Source: Bugulina stolonifera (lineage: Eukaryota > Bryozoa > Gymnolaemata > Cheilostomatida > Bugulidae). Taken from it: 64,000 nt of DNA. Shown one piece after another: positions 12,601-24,150 of the stretch. The stretch is taken from contig OW285192.1 of NCBI GenBank assembly GCA_935421135.1, positions 6,404,001-6,468,000 of the forward strand, in the 5' to 3' direction. Position 1 is the first letter of the stretch; each line of letters starts with the position of its first letter. A program made the position numbers and the translations under genes. Under the pieces are notes generated by a model. That model had not been told where the DNA came from and searched no databases. It worked only from the letters and a program-made list of their open reading frames with translations.

Positions 12601-15600
12601 AAAAATTGTTTTGAAATGTTTCAGGAACCAAAGCCAAGTAGCTAGAGCACTAGACTTTGAACTCAGGAGCCAGGCTCAAATTCGGCTATGGTCACTGGGG
12701 GTGTTACGAAGAGCACCAAACTTTAAAATGATCCTGTACCACAGTGGATACTTCTACCGCTTTGCCAGCAGAAAAAAGGCCCCTCCTAACCCTAATTGAA
12801 CCTCGATTAACCTTAATCAAATAAAATATGTATAATATGTTAGGACAGTAAGACCTGCTGTGGCATTGATGAAAGAAGCTTAATATAGCTGATGACCCCA
12901 GCCAGTTGGCAGGGTTCTACACACTTGCCACCAGAGTATCAGAGGATACTGTGTTTCTGTGAGTATAAACCTCATACGCACAGTATGAATGCATGAAGCA
13001 CATACAGACTAGCTGTTAAGCATAGTTAATAGCAGCTTGGCTTGACAGTCACAGTTTGTCATGTTCAAAACTAGTAAAATCTTATGCCTGCTACACCACA
13101 TGTCGTGCTGAGAAAAGAGTGTTTTCACTCTAAACTGTGTTCTTCCTTCATTGACCACTCCAGTATTTGTGATTATCCAGCTCTGTGAATCGCTTAATAA
13201 TTTCTCTGACTGATAAAAGGAGTTTATACTGTCGATTTTCAGTTATTTCAAGAGGAGAAAACTCCTTACCATATGACTATGCCGTTAAAGAATCGTGAGA
13301 AAGGGAGATCGCTTTGTTACACTGACAAGCAGAATCACCAAGCCATAGATTCGAGAAAATATCATACATCAAATAAATCTCATAGCATCAAATAAAAAAC
13401 CAACAATACAAAGAAGTTTTGATCTCTCGGCATCATACTGTGAAAAAAGAAATACAAACAACTTCTCGTAGAACCATGATAGAAGATACAAAGCTGTGAT
13501 CGCATCTAAAGCTGTACATACCAACAAAATATCGAGTACTACCCACTAGCACACTACCAACCTTGATAAGAGTTTATTTGCGATATTTAGTCAACACAAG
13601 ATTTTAAAACATTCCACTGCCATTTCATATTTACCATGGTTCTTAACCTTCAAAATGACATAAATTAAAGAATAACTGGGAAATATCACTGGAACGTAGT
13701 TGGCCATACTTTACTTAGAAACCAGCTCTTCAACGATAGATTGTGTGCATGATGCCTTGAGATCCAAGATGCTGAGCTAACTTAATACTGACTTTGCTAC
13801 TCTTTGACCAAGAATTACATTATACCAAATCATCATGGAGGTGGAGAATTGTAGCAGGTCTATTCTCACAATACTACAAAGGAATTGGTGGCAAGTACAG
13901 CGTTCTGGATTACGCGAGAAAAGCCACGGCTCTACTATGCAGATATACAAGAGTAGCTACACTAGAGCAGCTACACAAACATGGTTGCATAATGCTAAAC
14001 TACTACTGTGTTATATCACTTTTCACTCTGTTCATTCTATTAGTTGAAGACACAATGCATTACTAAACCATCCTGCATTCAGAGTCAATCTGAAGATGAT
14101 GAATACGATGCCAAGATGCTCACTCCAACTTGTTTTCAAAGGTACAGAACTAAAAGCGATAGTCACGACAAACCTAACATTTTTTAGCATAGCCCAACTA
14201 ATAAATAGCATAACTGGGTAGCGTGCAGTGCCAAGCTGCATAAAAAGGATGCACATTGCAAGTTGTGAAAGCCAATACTAACGAGAGAAATGTTAACAGT
14301 GAGAAAGTCTGTACAACCTGATATGACATTGGTGAGGAAAGATGCTGCCATGAACTGGGATCTCACGGCATTAAAGAAACCCAGCAATGCTGTATATATT
14401 ATTAGGCTAGCAGTCGATAACCTAGGCTGAGACAACAGCATCTGTACAGCCCAAGCCTACAACATTGTAAAATCAATAGCGGATCGACTTGATAGTCAGA
14501 CGTAAACCTCTAGTGACCAATCGAAATACTGCCACCATTATATTTTTAAGTTTAAGTTGGCTTTACTAGCTGTGGCCTAGTGGTAAGGGCTCTGGACTTC
14601 CATGTGGGAGTCCCAGGTTTGATTCCCATAGGGGTCATTGGTGGTGTTAGGAAGGGCATCAAACCTTATATGCACCTTATATGCTTCTGTGCCACATTAG
14701 TTAACCTTGCTGTTGGTAAAGTGCATTCTCCACCCCAAAATTGGAAAAGGTGCAGACCTCTTTAGATCATTGCTTTCTTACCTGGGATTAATAGCGAGAA
14801 GTAAAATTGGTGTTTCTTAGCTTTTCTTGTGTGCTTCTGTGGAATAGTCTAATTTTGAACTTTAAGACTGTTTCATTCTATTTAACAAACATTTAATAAA
14901 ATTCAATACTTCTTTCAGAAACACCTTACCTGTACTAGTATGAATTTTCAACTACAATACAATACAGAGAGCTGAGGTCCAGTAAAATGGAATCAAGTAT
15001 ACCCATTAATTTATTAATTAATATTTACATGTAAGTCTTAGATTGACTGATTAATGACTGTGTAGTAAGCATTTAGTGGCTATGAAAATGCAAGGATTTG
15101 TATGCAGACATGCTGCCAGAGTTATAAAAGATACTGTCTTTACCAGTAGGACTGGTATAAATTGGTGAGGGGAAAAAGGTTCAATCAGTCTTTTATTAAA
15201 CTTCAAAATTGGAAATGAGACTGTTTGCTTTGTTGTGTCATGTTCAGTGGAAATGAAACACTTGGCTACTTATAAATTCCTAGCAATAAAATAAAGCAAA
15301 CATATATTAATAAATTTTTGCTTTTCCATCATAGCATAGGCTAAGCAGGATTGTGGTATTCAGTGACCAAAAACATACTCTCTGCAACTTGAAATAATTA
15401 AATTAGGATACCGAGGGGAATTATTCCCCTTGGTATCCTAATTTATGATACAATAATGTGTGCCATGCTGCATTGTTTGAATGCTACACAGATTTAACTG
15501 TATGTCTCTGGTTAACCTTTGACCAGTAGATTTACTTGTTACATTACCATTTAAAGTTTATAATTAATTATTGTCCAGTACATTTGCTTGCTACATTATC

Positions 15601-18600
15601 ACTTTGAATGAACTAGCAAAGATTGTTGCGCCATATTTAGAATTCATAACTTTGGGAGCAATTAGATGGTTCCAGGACATAACTTTAATATATGGCTGGC
15701 AAATCGCATAAATTTTATTGCTTCAATGTCTAGGCTAACGATTATTTTCATGAAGGGAAGTTTTATTTCTCCTTTATGAATTACACAATGTATTAATGTA
15801 TACCTGTATGCAGTTGAGTGCTAACCATTATTAGCGAAAAATTCATTTCAAACCTCCTCTGTTCCTCATAGTTGAATAGAAAAGAAGCATTCATCTTTCT
15901 GGAAAAGATGGATGCTATCAATTCTATCTAACTGACAGCGCGGGAGCGGTAGATGACATTGCACCCAATTTCACGCAAAATGTACATTCTAAATGTATAG
16001 GGGGGCTTATGCTGTGATACATACAATGCAATCCCAGCATTATTTGTACACACAATTTTTACCCTCGTAACAAAAGATATGCATCGTACAGTAGATCTAC
16101 AGATTTTTAACCCCTGTACGCACATAGGCGCACAACTGGTAAATAAATTAATCTACAGGCCTGTTATATCATGAAAAGGCAGAGACTATTCTTGTAGGCT
16201 AGAGCAGCTTCCTTGACTTGAAAATCTAACTGTTAAAAATTACATATAAAGTATTTAATAATAATAAATATGTATAGTAAGACGAGACGCATTTTTATAT
16301 TTTTGTTGACTCCTTATATTTCGATGTATATCCATACATCATCATCATATATCATATATTCATAGATCATCATCATCATCATCCTCTGATGATGATGTAT
16401 GGATATACATCGAAATATAAGGAGTCAACAAAAATATAAAAATGTGTCTCGTCTTACTATTCATTATTAAGATACTTGCTCGCACCAACATTTACCAATA
16501 AAAATGTAGAATGATATACACGTAGATCTTACCGGTCCCAGAATAGCAAAGACTGAGAAGGCGAATGTCAGGAATATAGCAACAATCATCCTAACTCGAA
16601 CCATTTTGATTATAGCTCTCGCTACCGAGGCATTCTTTTTACCATGCTTGGCAAGTTCTTCATTCCATACTTCTTCAAACCTGCAACAGATTAGATTTGT
16701 CCTCTCTCAGCATAATATGGAAATATAACAAATACATGTAGCCCTACAATGTGGACGTATGTATATATACTGGGCTCAACAGTGACGGTTGCTCAGTTAT
16801 ACTAAAAAGAACAGTTTTCAATTAAATTTTTATTGAACTTTCATGAAAATTAGAACTAAATTTAATTGACCAAGCAAACAAAATTGAACGCTGGGAAAAA
16901 CCAAAGCGTAATTAGCCTCACAAATTAATAGCAAAGAAGAGACTTTCTCTGTCACTAAAAGTAAACTCCGCATAGCAGACACTGGGCACTATCTGACATT
17001 TGACACTGCCTGGCATTGGACAATGGGCACTACCTGATATTGGACACTGGGCACTACCTGACATTGGACACTGGGCACTACCTGACATTGGACACTGGGC
17101 ACTACCTGATATTGGACACTGGGTACTACCTGATATTGGACACTGGGCAGGGCACTGCTGGATATTGGACACCGGGCACTACCTGACATTGGACACTGGG
17201 CACTACCTGATATTGGACAATGGGCACTGCCTGACATTGGACACTGGGCACTACCTAATATTGGACACTGGGTACTACCTACAATATTGGACACCGGGTA
17301 CGACCTGATATTGGACACTGGGCACTACCTGATATTGGACACTAGGCACTACCTGATATTGGACACTGGGTACTACCTGATATTGGACACTAGGCACTAC
17401 CTGATATTGGACACTGGGCACTGCCTGACATTGGACACTGGGTACTACCTGATATTGGACACTGGGCACTGCCTGACATTGGACACTGGGTACTACCTGA
17501 TATTGGACACTGGGTACTACCTACAATATTGGACACTGGGTACGACCTGATATTGGACACTGGGCACTACCTGATATTGGACACTGGGCAGGGCACTGCT
17601 GGATATTGGACACCGGGCACTACCTGACATTGGACACTGGGCACTACCTGATATTGGACAATGGGCACTGCCTGACATTGGACACTGGGCATTACCTAAT
17701 ATTGGACACTGGGTACTACCTACAATATTGGACACCGGGTACGACCTGATATTGGACACTGGGCACTACCTGATATTGGACACTAGGCACTACCTGATAT
17801 TGGACACTGGGTACTACCTGATATTGGACACTAGGCACTACCTGATATTGGACACTGGGCACTGCCTGACATTGGACACTGGGTACTACCTGATATTGGA
17901 CACTGGGCACTGCCTGACATTGGACACTGGGTACTACCTGATATTGGACACTGGGTACTACCTACAATATTGGACACTGGGTACGACCTGATATTGGACA
18001 CTGGGCACTGCCTGATTTTGGACACCGGGCACTACCTGACATTGGACACTGGGTACTACCTGATTTTGGACACTGGGTACTACCTGACAGAGTTGCAGCT
18101 CGCTGAATCTTTCCAAGGGGTATCGTAGATGTCCTTCTCAGTTAGATCACGTTTATATGCCTGGTACATGAGTCCATTGGCCCAATGAGCAGTGGCATAG
18201 CTGACGGGACCAGCTGATATCAATGGCAGTGTCTTTGGATTCCTACAGAATACAGCTATGATATAACAGTCTATCTGAGGCAATAATATCTAATCAATTG
18301 AAAAGCTACATCACTGTCTACAACAAATACAATACAGATATATAAACATACATATTATGTACATGTATGTAATAAACAGGTTTACATAGTTTAGACAATA
18401 TTCAACAGAAGATAGCAATTATAGAGGGGTTCATCTGCAAGTCAAACAGATAGCCCAGTTGGTATTGCTAATTAAAATACTGGGAACCAAAACATTGCAC
18501 CCAAGTGATCAAGCATTAGGACTGGTCAAGTCTGAAGCTATAATCATGTTGGGTGGCATGCCTATTTATAATAAATAAAAGTGTAGTACTAAAGCTAGTA

Positions 18601-19818
18601 CTAATTACTAATACTAAATACCAGATCAGTAAATAGCCATACAAGTCTGTGAATGTACATGTATATATTGGTTAGTATTTATTACTAGTTGCTGTTTGTT
18701 ACTGGATATTGACACAGTAGGTTTGTGAGTTATAATAGGTTGGTAGTTTATTAGCTGAATAACTTATATTGTACTAAGCAAATTACTAATATTGACTTTG
18801 AGGTGAGAATCTGGGACGCTGACCTCACACAAGTAGGGGAAGTTAATTACAACCTGCCCATTTATGCTAATGAACTATGCTTGTGATATTATGTTCCATG
18901 CTACTCAAGTATTAATAATACTACAGCCTACATACATTCAGTATTATTCTACAGTATACTAGATGCCAATAGAATATCTTGTGCTACAATGCACTTCACT
19001 CCTGTCCATCTACCTTCCTTCACTAGCTCACTCTGAGTATAGATGTTAGTAATATCATTACATATTATGTAACTATACCATTAATCTGCTGGTGAGGTCT
19101 GAACAAAATTACATTATAGACCTAAACTAGTTTTACTAGGCCTAAATGGTTGCACACCCATTAGACTACTAAATTAATAGCTGTGATAGGTGACAATTAA
19201 TACTGCAGTGATTACTACTTGTACATCAGAAGCCTATAACACATTAAAATAAGAATAACACTTTTTTCATTGGCTTTGTCAAGTTAGCAGACCTTAAATC
19301 GGACTAAAATATACATAGGCCTATAGATAAAATCTACATATTTCCCACCCATATAAAGAGATAAACCTGTCATATTAATTCTATGATGAAATAATAAATT
19401 GATATGACTGGCAGTTCAAACTTGCTTTGGTAGACTGTGAATTTGCAATTATTGTTGCTACCTTCCCTAGATCCTAACCCCATCCCTTAACAAACCGATG
19501 CCCATTTATTTTAGTCTAAATATGATCCAATTTATCTTTGGAAACTGTTAATGAAGACGAGTAGAGGATGCAATATGCGGTATTACAATAAAGTACAAGT
19601 TAATACTAACTGGAGTTCTAAACATAACTATTGATTAAATAGATAACCTGTGCTCTAACTTACTTTGAAGCTGGCCTGAAGGGGATGAGATGTTTCCACC
19701 CCTTGTATGCTTTATCCTCTTCAGTAGGTTCATAGTCTTGAGATGACAGCATCTTAGTTGTTGCACCTTCACCATTTCGATTAACTAAGTCTGCTGCCTC
19801 TTCGTCCTTACCCGACAT
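642..19818 (-). CDS. ABCC5/MRP5-like ABC transporter, gene B (5' part, runs off left edge)
   Basis: N-terminal half of a short MRP-type (ABCC) exporter. Coding exons in minus order: e1 19818-19664, e2 18242-18084, e3 16680-16533, one of five alternative e4 cassettes (14456-14318, 12290-12149, 10923-10770, 9107-8948, 7848-7701), e5 6612-6527, e6 5502-5332, e7 4464-4317, e8 3211-3063, e9 1944-1837, e10 774-642. All borders are GT-AG and phases match gene A exon by exon. e2, e3, e5, e6, e7, e8 and e9 are identical in length to gene A. The start ATG follows an acceptor (CATGTAG|GAAA), so a non-coding first exon is likely upstream. The protein shows TMD1 motifs shared with ABCC5: LCANDGQRLYDA (e6), ITEERVKLMSEIVTAIKLVK and MYAWEKSF (e7), SMKALAEGRHACDRVK (e9). 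The NBDs must lie left of the window. Tandem paralogue of gene A, more diverged in TM2. Splice sites are read by eye; no transcript was seen. Confidence 0.88.
1652..1802. repeat. Foldback with CAATTTGAAGTTGTC ends
   Basis: caatttgaagttgtctc at the left is the reverse complement, apart from an inserted triplet, of gagacgacaacttcaaattg at the right, about 110 bp apart, in gene B intron 9. It belongs to the recurrent GAAGTTGTC hairpin family of this window. Confidence 0.6.
4830..5331. repeat. 17-bp minisatellite starting at the donor of gene B exon 6
   Basis: About 29 units of 17 bp (minus-strand unit GTCAGTACTCTAGCCAG) with scattered substitutions. The first unit is the 5' splice site of exon 6 itself: the exon ends ATTCAG and the intron starts GTCAGTACTTTAGCCAG. 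Nearly every unit therefore repeats a CAG|GTCAGT donor-like junction. Confidence 0.92.
6262..6336 (-). repeat. tRNA-like (SINE head) fragment
   Basis: The minus strand reads TAGTGTAGTGGTAGAGTG, like a polymerase III A box, and 25 bases later GAGTTCAATTCC, like a B box. The fold is imperfect and no CCA-adjacent acceptor stem is evident. A degenerate tRNA-derived SINE head is more likely than a functional tRNA. It sits in gene B intron 5. Confidence 0.45.
7085..7232 (-). pseudogene. Decayed exon-4 cassette downstream of cassette 5
   Basis: A good acceptor (TTTATTTACAG|CTTGTC) is followed in phase 0 by LVGLALSARHTVEIIIRKSH and then a hydrophobic LIHVIVIVYSIY stretch. No phase-1 GT donor appears where one is needed. 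The DNA just past it (gattgttttcac on the minus strand) also occurs just past the donor of cassette 5, which suggests a local duplication whose donor was deleted. Confidence 0.4.
7701..7848 (-). CDS. Gene B alternative exon 4, cassette 5 (148 bp)
   Basis: Acceptor CTCTGTAG|GGACTT; donor GGAGCAG|GTATGA. Phase 0 in, phase 1 out. It encodes LGILELLRELTSTNKPSLES, then the TM2-like WTIGLAFLIIG, and ends TEGAG. It is the last intact cassette before exon 5 (6612-6527). A 111-codon frame on the opposite strand overlaps it and is treated as a shadow. Confidence 0.8.
8948..9107 (-). CDS. Gene B alternative exon 4, cassette 4 (160 bp)
   Basis: Acceptor TTTTAG|CTGGTG; donor ACTGCAG|GTACTA. Phase 0 in, phase 1 out. 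Its length equals that of gene A exon 4 (160 bp) and it is the closest match: VPLRLLTESLEMEESEKPSK and LYFIGLAVLL against VPMRILTDSLSLPEEERPSK and LYLLGMDALL. It ends MATAG, parallel to TANAG. It probably represents the ancestral version. Confidence 0.9.
10770..10923 (-). CDS. Gene B alternative exon 4, cassette 3 (154 bp)
   Basis: Acceptor CACTTGTAG|ATTTAT; donor GTAGAAG|GTATAA. Phase 0 in, phase 1 out. It encodes 51 codons plus a split Gly. The first half, with VLDSLKLEERPNKSY, aligns clearly with TDSLSLPEEERPSKLY of gene A exon 4. The second half (AIFLVVCSAAARTFG) is a different TM2. Similarity stops close to the exon borders. Confidence 0.85.
12149..12290 (-). CDS. Gene B alternative exon 4, cassette 2 (142 bp)
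   Basis: Acceptor AATTGCAG|GTCGCT; donor ACTGCAG|GTATAT. Phase 0 in, phase 1 out. It encodes VAFLDKLLLEQHL, then a TM2-like stretch (LFFAVMLVVSVLLHSALFAS) and ends GNYTAG. It has the same position, phase and hydropathy pattern as exon 4 of gene A, with low residue identity. Confidence 0.78.
12632..12795 (+). repeat. Diverged tRNA-derived SINE copy
   Basis: gtagctagagcactagactt, then caggctcaaattcggc, then gtcactgggggtgttacgaa and gagcaccaaac follow the same order of blocks as the SINE at 14,571 and 60,806, with many substitutions. Confidence 0.5.
14073..14197 (-). pseudogene. Decayed exon-4 cassette between cassettes 1 and 2
   Basis: An open stretch reads WAMLKNVRFVVTIAF, then a loop, then HLGIVFIIFRLTLNAG, resembling cassette 1 (WAVQMLL...ISG). 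The position where the donor should be reads GCAG|GATGG instead of GT. In the phase required by exon 3 the segment hits a stop after seven codons. It looks like a cassette that lost both donor and phase. Weak similarity judged by eye. Confidence 0.35.
14318..14456 (-). CDS. Gene B alternative exon 4, cassette 1 (139 bp)
   Basis: First of five alternative copies of exon 4. Acceptor TTGTAG|GCTTGG; donor ATATCAG|GTTGTA. Phase 0 in, phase 1 out. It encodes 46 codons plus a split Gly. The start contains AVQMLL, matching AVPMRIL of gene A exon 4. It continues with a hydrophobic TM2 segment (LIIYTALLGFFNAV) and ends TNVISG, parallel to ITANAG. The PSKLY loop motif of gene A is missing, so this is one of the most derived copies. 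Confidence 0.78.
14571..14812 (+). repeat. tRNA-derived SINE, copy 1
   Basis: A-box-like tggcctagtggtaagggc and B-box-like ggtttgattcc are about 35 bases apart, followed by a unique body (cattggtggtgttaggaag) and a tail region (ttacctgggattaatagc). It is about 90% like the copy at 60,806 over its length. It lies in gene B intron 3. Confidence 0.82.
15400..15444. repeat. Perfect-looking 21-bp hairpin
   Basis: aattaggataccgaggggaa and ttccccttggtatcctaatt are inverted, with one mismatch and a 3-base loop. It is intronic in gene B between exon 3 and the first cassette. No T-run follows it and its function is unknown. Confidence 0.7.
16272..16468. mobile_element. Foldback MITE with about 65-bp inverted arms
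   Basis: The left arm contains tagtaagacgagac and ccttatatttcgatgtatat; the right arm is its inverse, ending gtctcgtcttacta. The centre is a (atc)n-rich loop. A shorter relative (atatttcgatgcttgtccaa, then catcatcatcatc) lies at about 4,575. It is inserted about 65 bp downstream of the gene B exon 3 donor. Confidence 0.72.
17005..18083. repeat. 24-bp minisatellite starting at the donor of gene B exon 2
   Basis: About 45 units of 24 bp (minus: GTAGTGCCCAGTGTCC plus AATATCAG). The exon 2 terminus TGTCAG and intron start GTAGTACCCAGTGTCC form the first unit, so most units repeat a CAG|GTAGT donor and some read CAG|GCAGT. A 441-bp higher-order block is duplicated (markers at 17,145 and 17,586). 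The 60-109 codon frames on both strands come from the 24-bp period and are not genes. Confidence 0.95.
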
Positions 19819-19822
19819 TTTC

Positions 19823-21090
19823 CTACATGCAGAACAAGTAGTACTATATCAGTTTGGAGTTAGATTCTACAAATTTAGATTTATCTCTCCTTGAAACAGG
19901 TTACAATGGTTGTAGACTCGTCACCGGTAACAGTGCGCTACGATAATCAGAAAATTACCAGAGTAGTGAAATTTATGCAGCTAGTCACACAACTCATGCC
20001 ATGATTCTACACAGGCCAGAATACAGAATACTGCCTACAGCTATCAGTGAATTTTGTAACTGGAAATGTACCGTGTATCTTTTCGTAGGCTACAGTAGTA
20101 TGAAATGGTATAACAGTAATCCTAACATTACAACAATGCTACAACTCAATGGGAGAGGTAAAACAAAATGACCACTTTACATCAATGTCCAGTAGCATGG
20201 GAACATTAACAGCTTGAAATGAGGAAAGATAAAGCACTACAAAACTTCTATGCAAATATTTGATTTAAATAATAATTATGCAAGCTACAGTATTTATTAG
20301 CTAGCTATGAGTGTTAGCCCTTACAAGATAGCAGTAACCTAACCTATTACAGCGTGGTAGGATGGGGTAGAATGTTCTATACTTACAACACTGTAGAATT
20401 GAAATGACAGATGTTCCTGCTTACATAAGTATATATACAAGCAAGCACTTGCTCTACATTATCATTTTATAGTTGAGTAGACACCTTGACATCATCACCT
20501 GCAAGCACCAGAATACATTGTCTCCAAACAATGTCCAATCAGCCAAAGGTAGCATACTTACTGTCTGAAACATGACCTGTCATACTAGCCAGGGTAGCTG
20601 GTGAAAACATAGTATAACATAAACACTATACACAATTTTGTTCAAGAATTTAGCCAAATATTTTCTAGTATTGAATATTGTATTCAAAGCAAGGAATAAA
20701 AATAACCAGATATAGACTGAAAAAAAATTCAAATTGGCACGCAAATAATTTCATGCCTAGCACCTTGTACCTGCACCTTCTTATTACTTGTGCTGCGTTG
20801 TTGACAGATTAACCATGCAAGGACGTTGTACAATAGCATATAATGCTACTACACACATTAGTAGCTTTAGCTTTAGGCATACTAAAGGTGTTAGTACAGA
20901 GAGTACATCAAAAACTACCCAGTTTTTCAGAAAATGTCTCAATTTCAATTGATATTTTTTACCTCTACCTATAGCCACACGCTGCATACCTCTCCCGCGA
21001 TCAAAATGTAAAATCCCCACAACATCAGCAGGGAAGATTGACAAGCATGCCAATTTATGAAACGTATTTTACTCCATATCATATCAATAT
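19823..21090. other. 5' flank of gene B, nothing coding seen
   Basis: Upstream region of gene B. It may contain an unrecognised 5' UTR exon and the promoter. I see no conserved coding frame, RNA gene or clear repeat. Confidence 0.4.
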
Positions 21091-22060
21091 TGTAATGTTT
21101 TTGAGTACTATAGCATACGAGAGCCGAGGGCTACAAGTATGTGAAGGGCTTGGAAGGTGGAGGGGCCGACCAAGTGTACCTTCTGCTCATTACATAAAAG
21201 AGTGAACAGTTATGGGTGCTCTTTATAGTGTAGATTGTAGATTATATCAGACGTAGGCCGATGCCGAGACTCATTGGAGCTCAGGACCGACGTAGGTCAT
21301 GTAGAGTTTATACTCCAAGGAGTGTAGAGAAAGAATGTCTAACCTTGAGAACCTAAGTCCGACGCTAGGTTCATTAGAACCCGGGATCGGCCTAAGCCTA
21401 AGGGGTGGATAGAGATGTGCTTAGCCTAGGATGAGGTGAACTCGAGCCGTACTGAATCCAAAGGATTCTCAGGTGGAGTTACCCGCCTAAAGAGTAAGCC
21501 TCTGTAGGTTGAGTTAGGAGATGTTGCTTTATTCAAGCGCAACCAACAACTGAATTACAACACAAAATGCACTGCCTTATATACATAACAAACTTCTGGC
21601 AAGAGTACGACATGGTGTCGTCCAGCCGACATGGGGTCGGCTCCGGAACTGACGCAACAAGATGTCTGGTTCCGCCCGACTCGGCCACATAAAAGGTGGG
21701 CCTCTGCACAAAATGTGCTTACAATAAGGAGAAACATGTCGTATATAATTATGAGCTAAAGCTATAAGGTCGGCCACGAAGTTACTATATAAAGTGGCAA
21801 AAAGACTAACAATTCACAATCAAGCAAGTACAGACAATTACTAAATAGGTATATAACTGTGGGAAAACCAAGTTGCAATAGAACGTAATCCCAAGGCTTG
21901 ATTGCTAGTATATAAGACACGCAGTATATAAGATAATAGTGAATGCATAGGTGAGTATGGATAACAATGCATGGATAAGAATAGGTAATTAAATGTCAGC
22001 TAATAGTATTGTCAGTGTGGCTGGCCTAGGTGCCATTACCACGGAGGCTGTTTCACCACA
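21091..22060 (-). mobile_element. Solo LTR, family 1, copy 1 (970 bp)
   Basis: Begins TGTAATGTTTTTGAG, ends GTTTCACCACA and is flanked by a 4-bp duplication ATAT. On the minus strand it carries a TATA-like GTATATAAGG and, farther on, a poly(A) signal (GAATAAAGC), giving the orientation. No internal coding sequence adjoins it. About 969-bp sibling at 41,428. Confidence 0.85.
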
Positions 22061-22064
22061 ATAT

Positions 22065-24150
22065 TACAACATTCACTTTGTGTGCTGATGAAAGTCGGTC
22101 CCTGATAAATAGGGCAGTTTTTACTCACTATTGACTCATTAAGATTGAGTTTAAGTTGCAAATTAAATTTTGTATTTACATTGACACACCATGATGAAAC
22201 TGTGAGTAACTGAGTTTTACAGCAGCTGATGCAATGGTTGTTATACTTGATGGTGAAATTTCTGGCATTGAGGGTGGCTATGCAAGTGTAACCAGTTGTA
22301 TAGAGACTCATCTGGAAGGAATTTGGGCTATTATTTCTTTCCACTAGTTGGGCAACATAGCCATGGTAAGTATTGTTACACCCGATCCACCATTCTTTAC
22401 TATTAAATTATTATTTTCATCATAATATTAAGAATTTTTCATCGAATTATGCCATAACAATGGTGCAATCAATGCACATATTATACACTGTACAAGGGGT
22501 AAAATTACACTTGTCTCTTCACAATAGCAAAAGGCTGATAATGTTTGATCAAAAAGTTTTCTTTTTATTTTGATATATATATATGATCTATTTTTAGTAA
22601 GAAATTTATTTTTGAGCAGTCAGAGGCTTGTTTCAAATCCATGAAAATACCAGTCCCTGACTGGGTTTTGTGCATACACTAGCAGGTAATAGCTGGATTA
22701 CCCACTCAATAACTAGTTGAAAATTATCAGCTTTGCTCCCGGTTTCAAATTACCTCATACCGGATGACCTTCACCTCTGGTATTTATTAATGAAAACTGA
22801 AATTGTCACCGAGAACAACTCCTAATAGATAGAGGAATGATGATCGAGCTGTTAAACAATGTTAGTACTATTTTTATGGTACAAGTGTATTGGATCTCTT
22901 TCGAATGTTGCCCATTCATGGGTAGACAACTATGAACTATGAGCGTTCAAGATCCAAAAGTGCCTATTATGGGCAAAAGACCAATCTTAAGCTTAATATT
23001 AACTAACTGGTTTAACATTTTATACTTTTGTAACATTTTACCAATATCAGAATATTTCGCCTGACCCTAATGGGCCGACTTTGAGTCATTCATACCTCTT
23101 CATTGTCAATGCAATAACGGTCTTCTAGCTCACAGTTGCATAACGTAGCCATTGACGTTATACCGAGTTTGAAGCTTTTTCTGTAATTCTAGCAGTAATT
23201 GAGCATTTCAACTGTAGTCGATCACCTGTGAGCTCCCAAGACCATAGGAGGAGCTATTGTAGTATAAAAGCCACTAAATTTCATTCAGCCTTAATTTGGT
23301 TTGCAATTGACATATTTTTCTCTCACATGCTTAATAATTTTGAGAGAGATGAACTTAGATGTCTAGAAGTCTAGCCTAGTTACCCTGCAGAACTGAGGAC
23401 CGTGCATCTAGTACATTCACCAGGACCTACTCTAGCAGGTTCTTCGTAATCGTGTGTGTATGCTAACTACCATCGACTATCATCATTAAGGCATGTCAGG
23501 TCTGTTGTTCAATTGTATAAGTATTAACCTTAACCTAAGGCTCTGAAAGTCGGTCTTAGATCTAGGCCCTATGCGTTAGGTTATACAGTCAAATCTGGTC
23601 CCAACGAGTTCATGGCATTTACTTCATGCCGATTCAGTGATTGACATTCACTTGACTTTCACTTTGGAATATAAATAATATTATTTACATTCAACATTCA
23701 CATTGGCACTAGACTAGGACTGATACCGATCAGTGACACATATACTCACTGTGATATAGATATTTTATCGAAATTAAATCCACTTTAACTTTGGGACCAT
23801 TCCGTAGAAAGTGATAAAATTTGCGTGTTGACCCGACTCAGAGTGTCGCTGACCAGTGACTGTCTGACTGAGTGTGAAAGACAGCAGATTGCTCAAGAAG
23901 TTGAGTGGAGGAGTAGGGAAGGCTAACTAAGCAAAGCCATCTTAGATCCAATGAATATAACAATAATAGTAAGTAATAATGATAGGCCAGGCAGTATTAT
24001 GGCTAGTGAAATCCTACTATATTCTCAAAATTCAATAGACTATTACTTACATGCTTTACTATCGAAAGTCGGTGTTCTGTAACAGAGCCCATGGTCAAGA
24101 TATCTTTGCCATGGTTCTGCGGCTTTGGCTTTGTTAGAAACGGGTTTTAG
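22065..24150. other. Intergenic, no feature recognised
   Basis: AT-rich unique-looking sequence. Short frames (up to 102 codons) have no recognisable domain, and no tRNA or large repeat was seen. Confidence 0.4.

Noticed and set aside
14580..14765. 61-codon plus frame
   Set aside because: Lies inside the SINE.
16918..18025. Frames of 64-109 codons on both strands
   Set aside because: 24-bp minisatellite; the exon 2 frame stops at once if read through into it.
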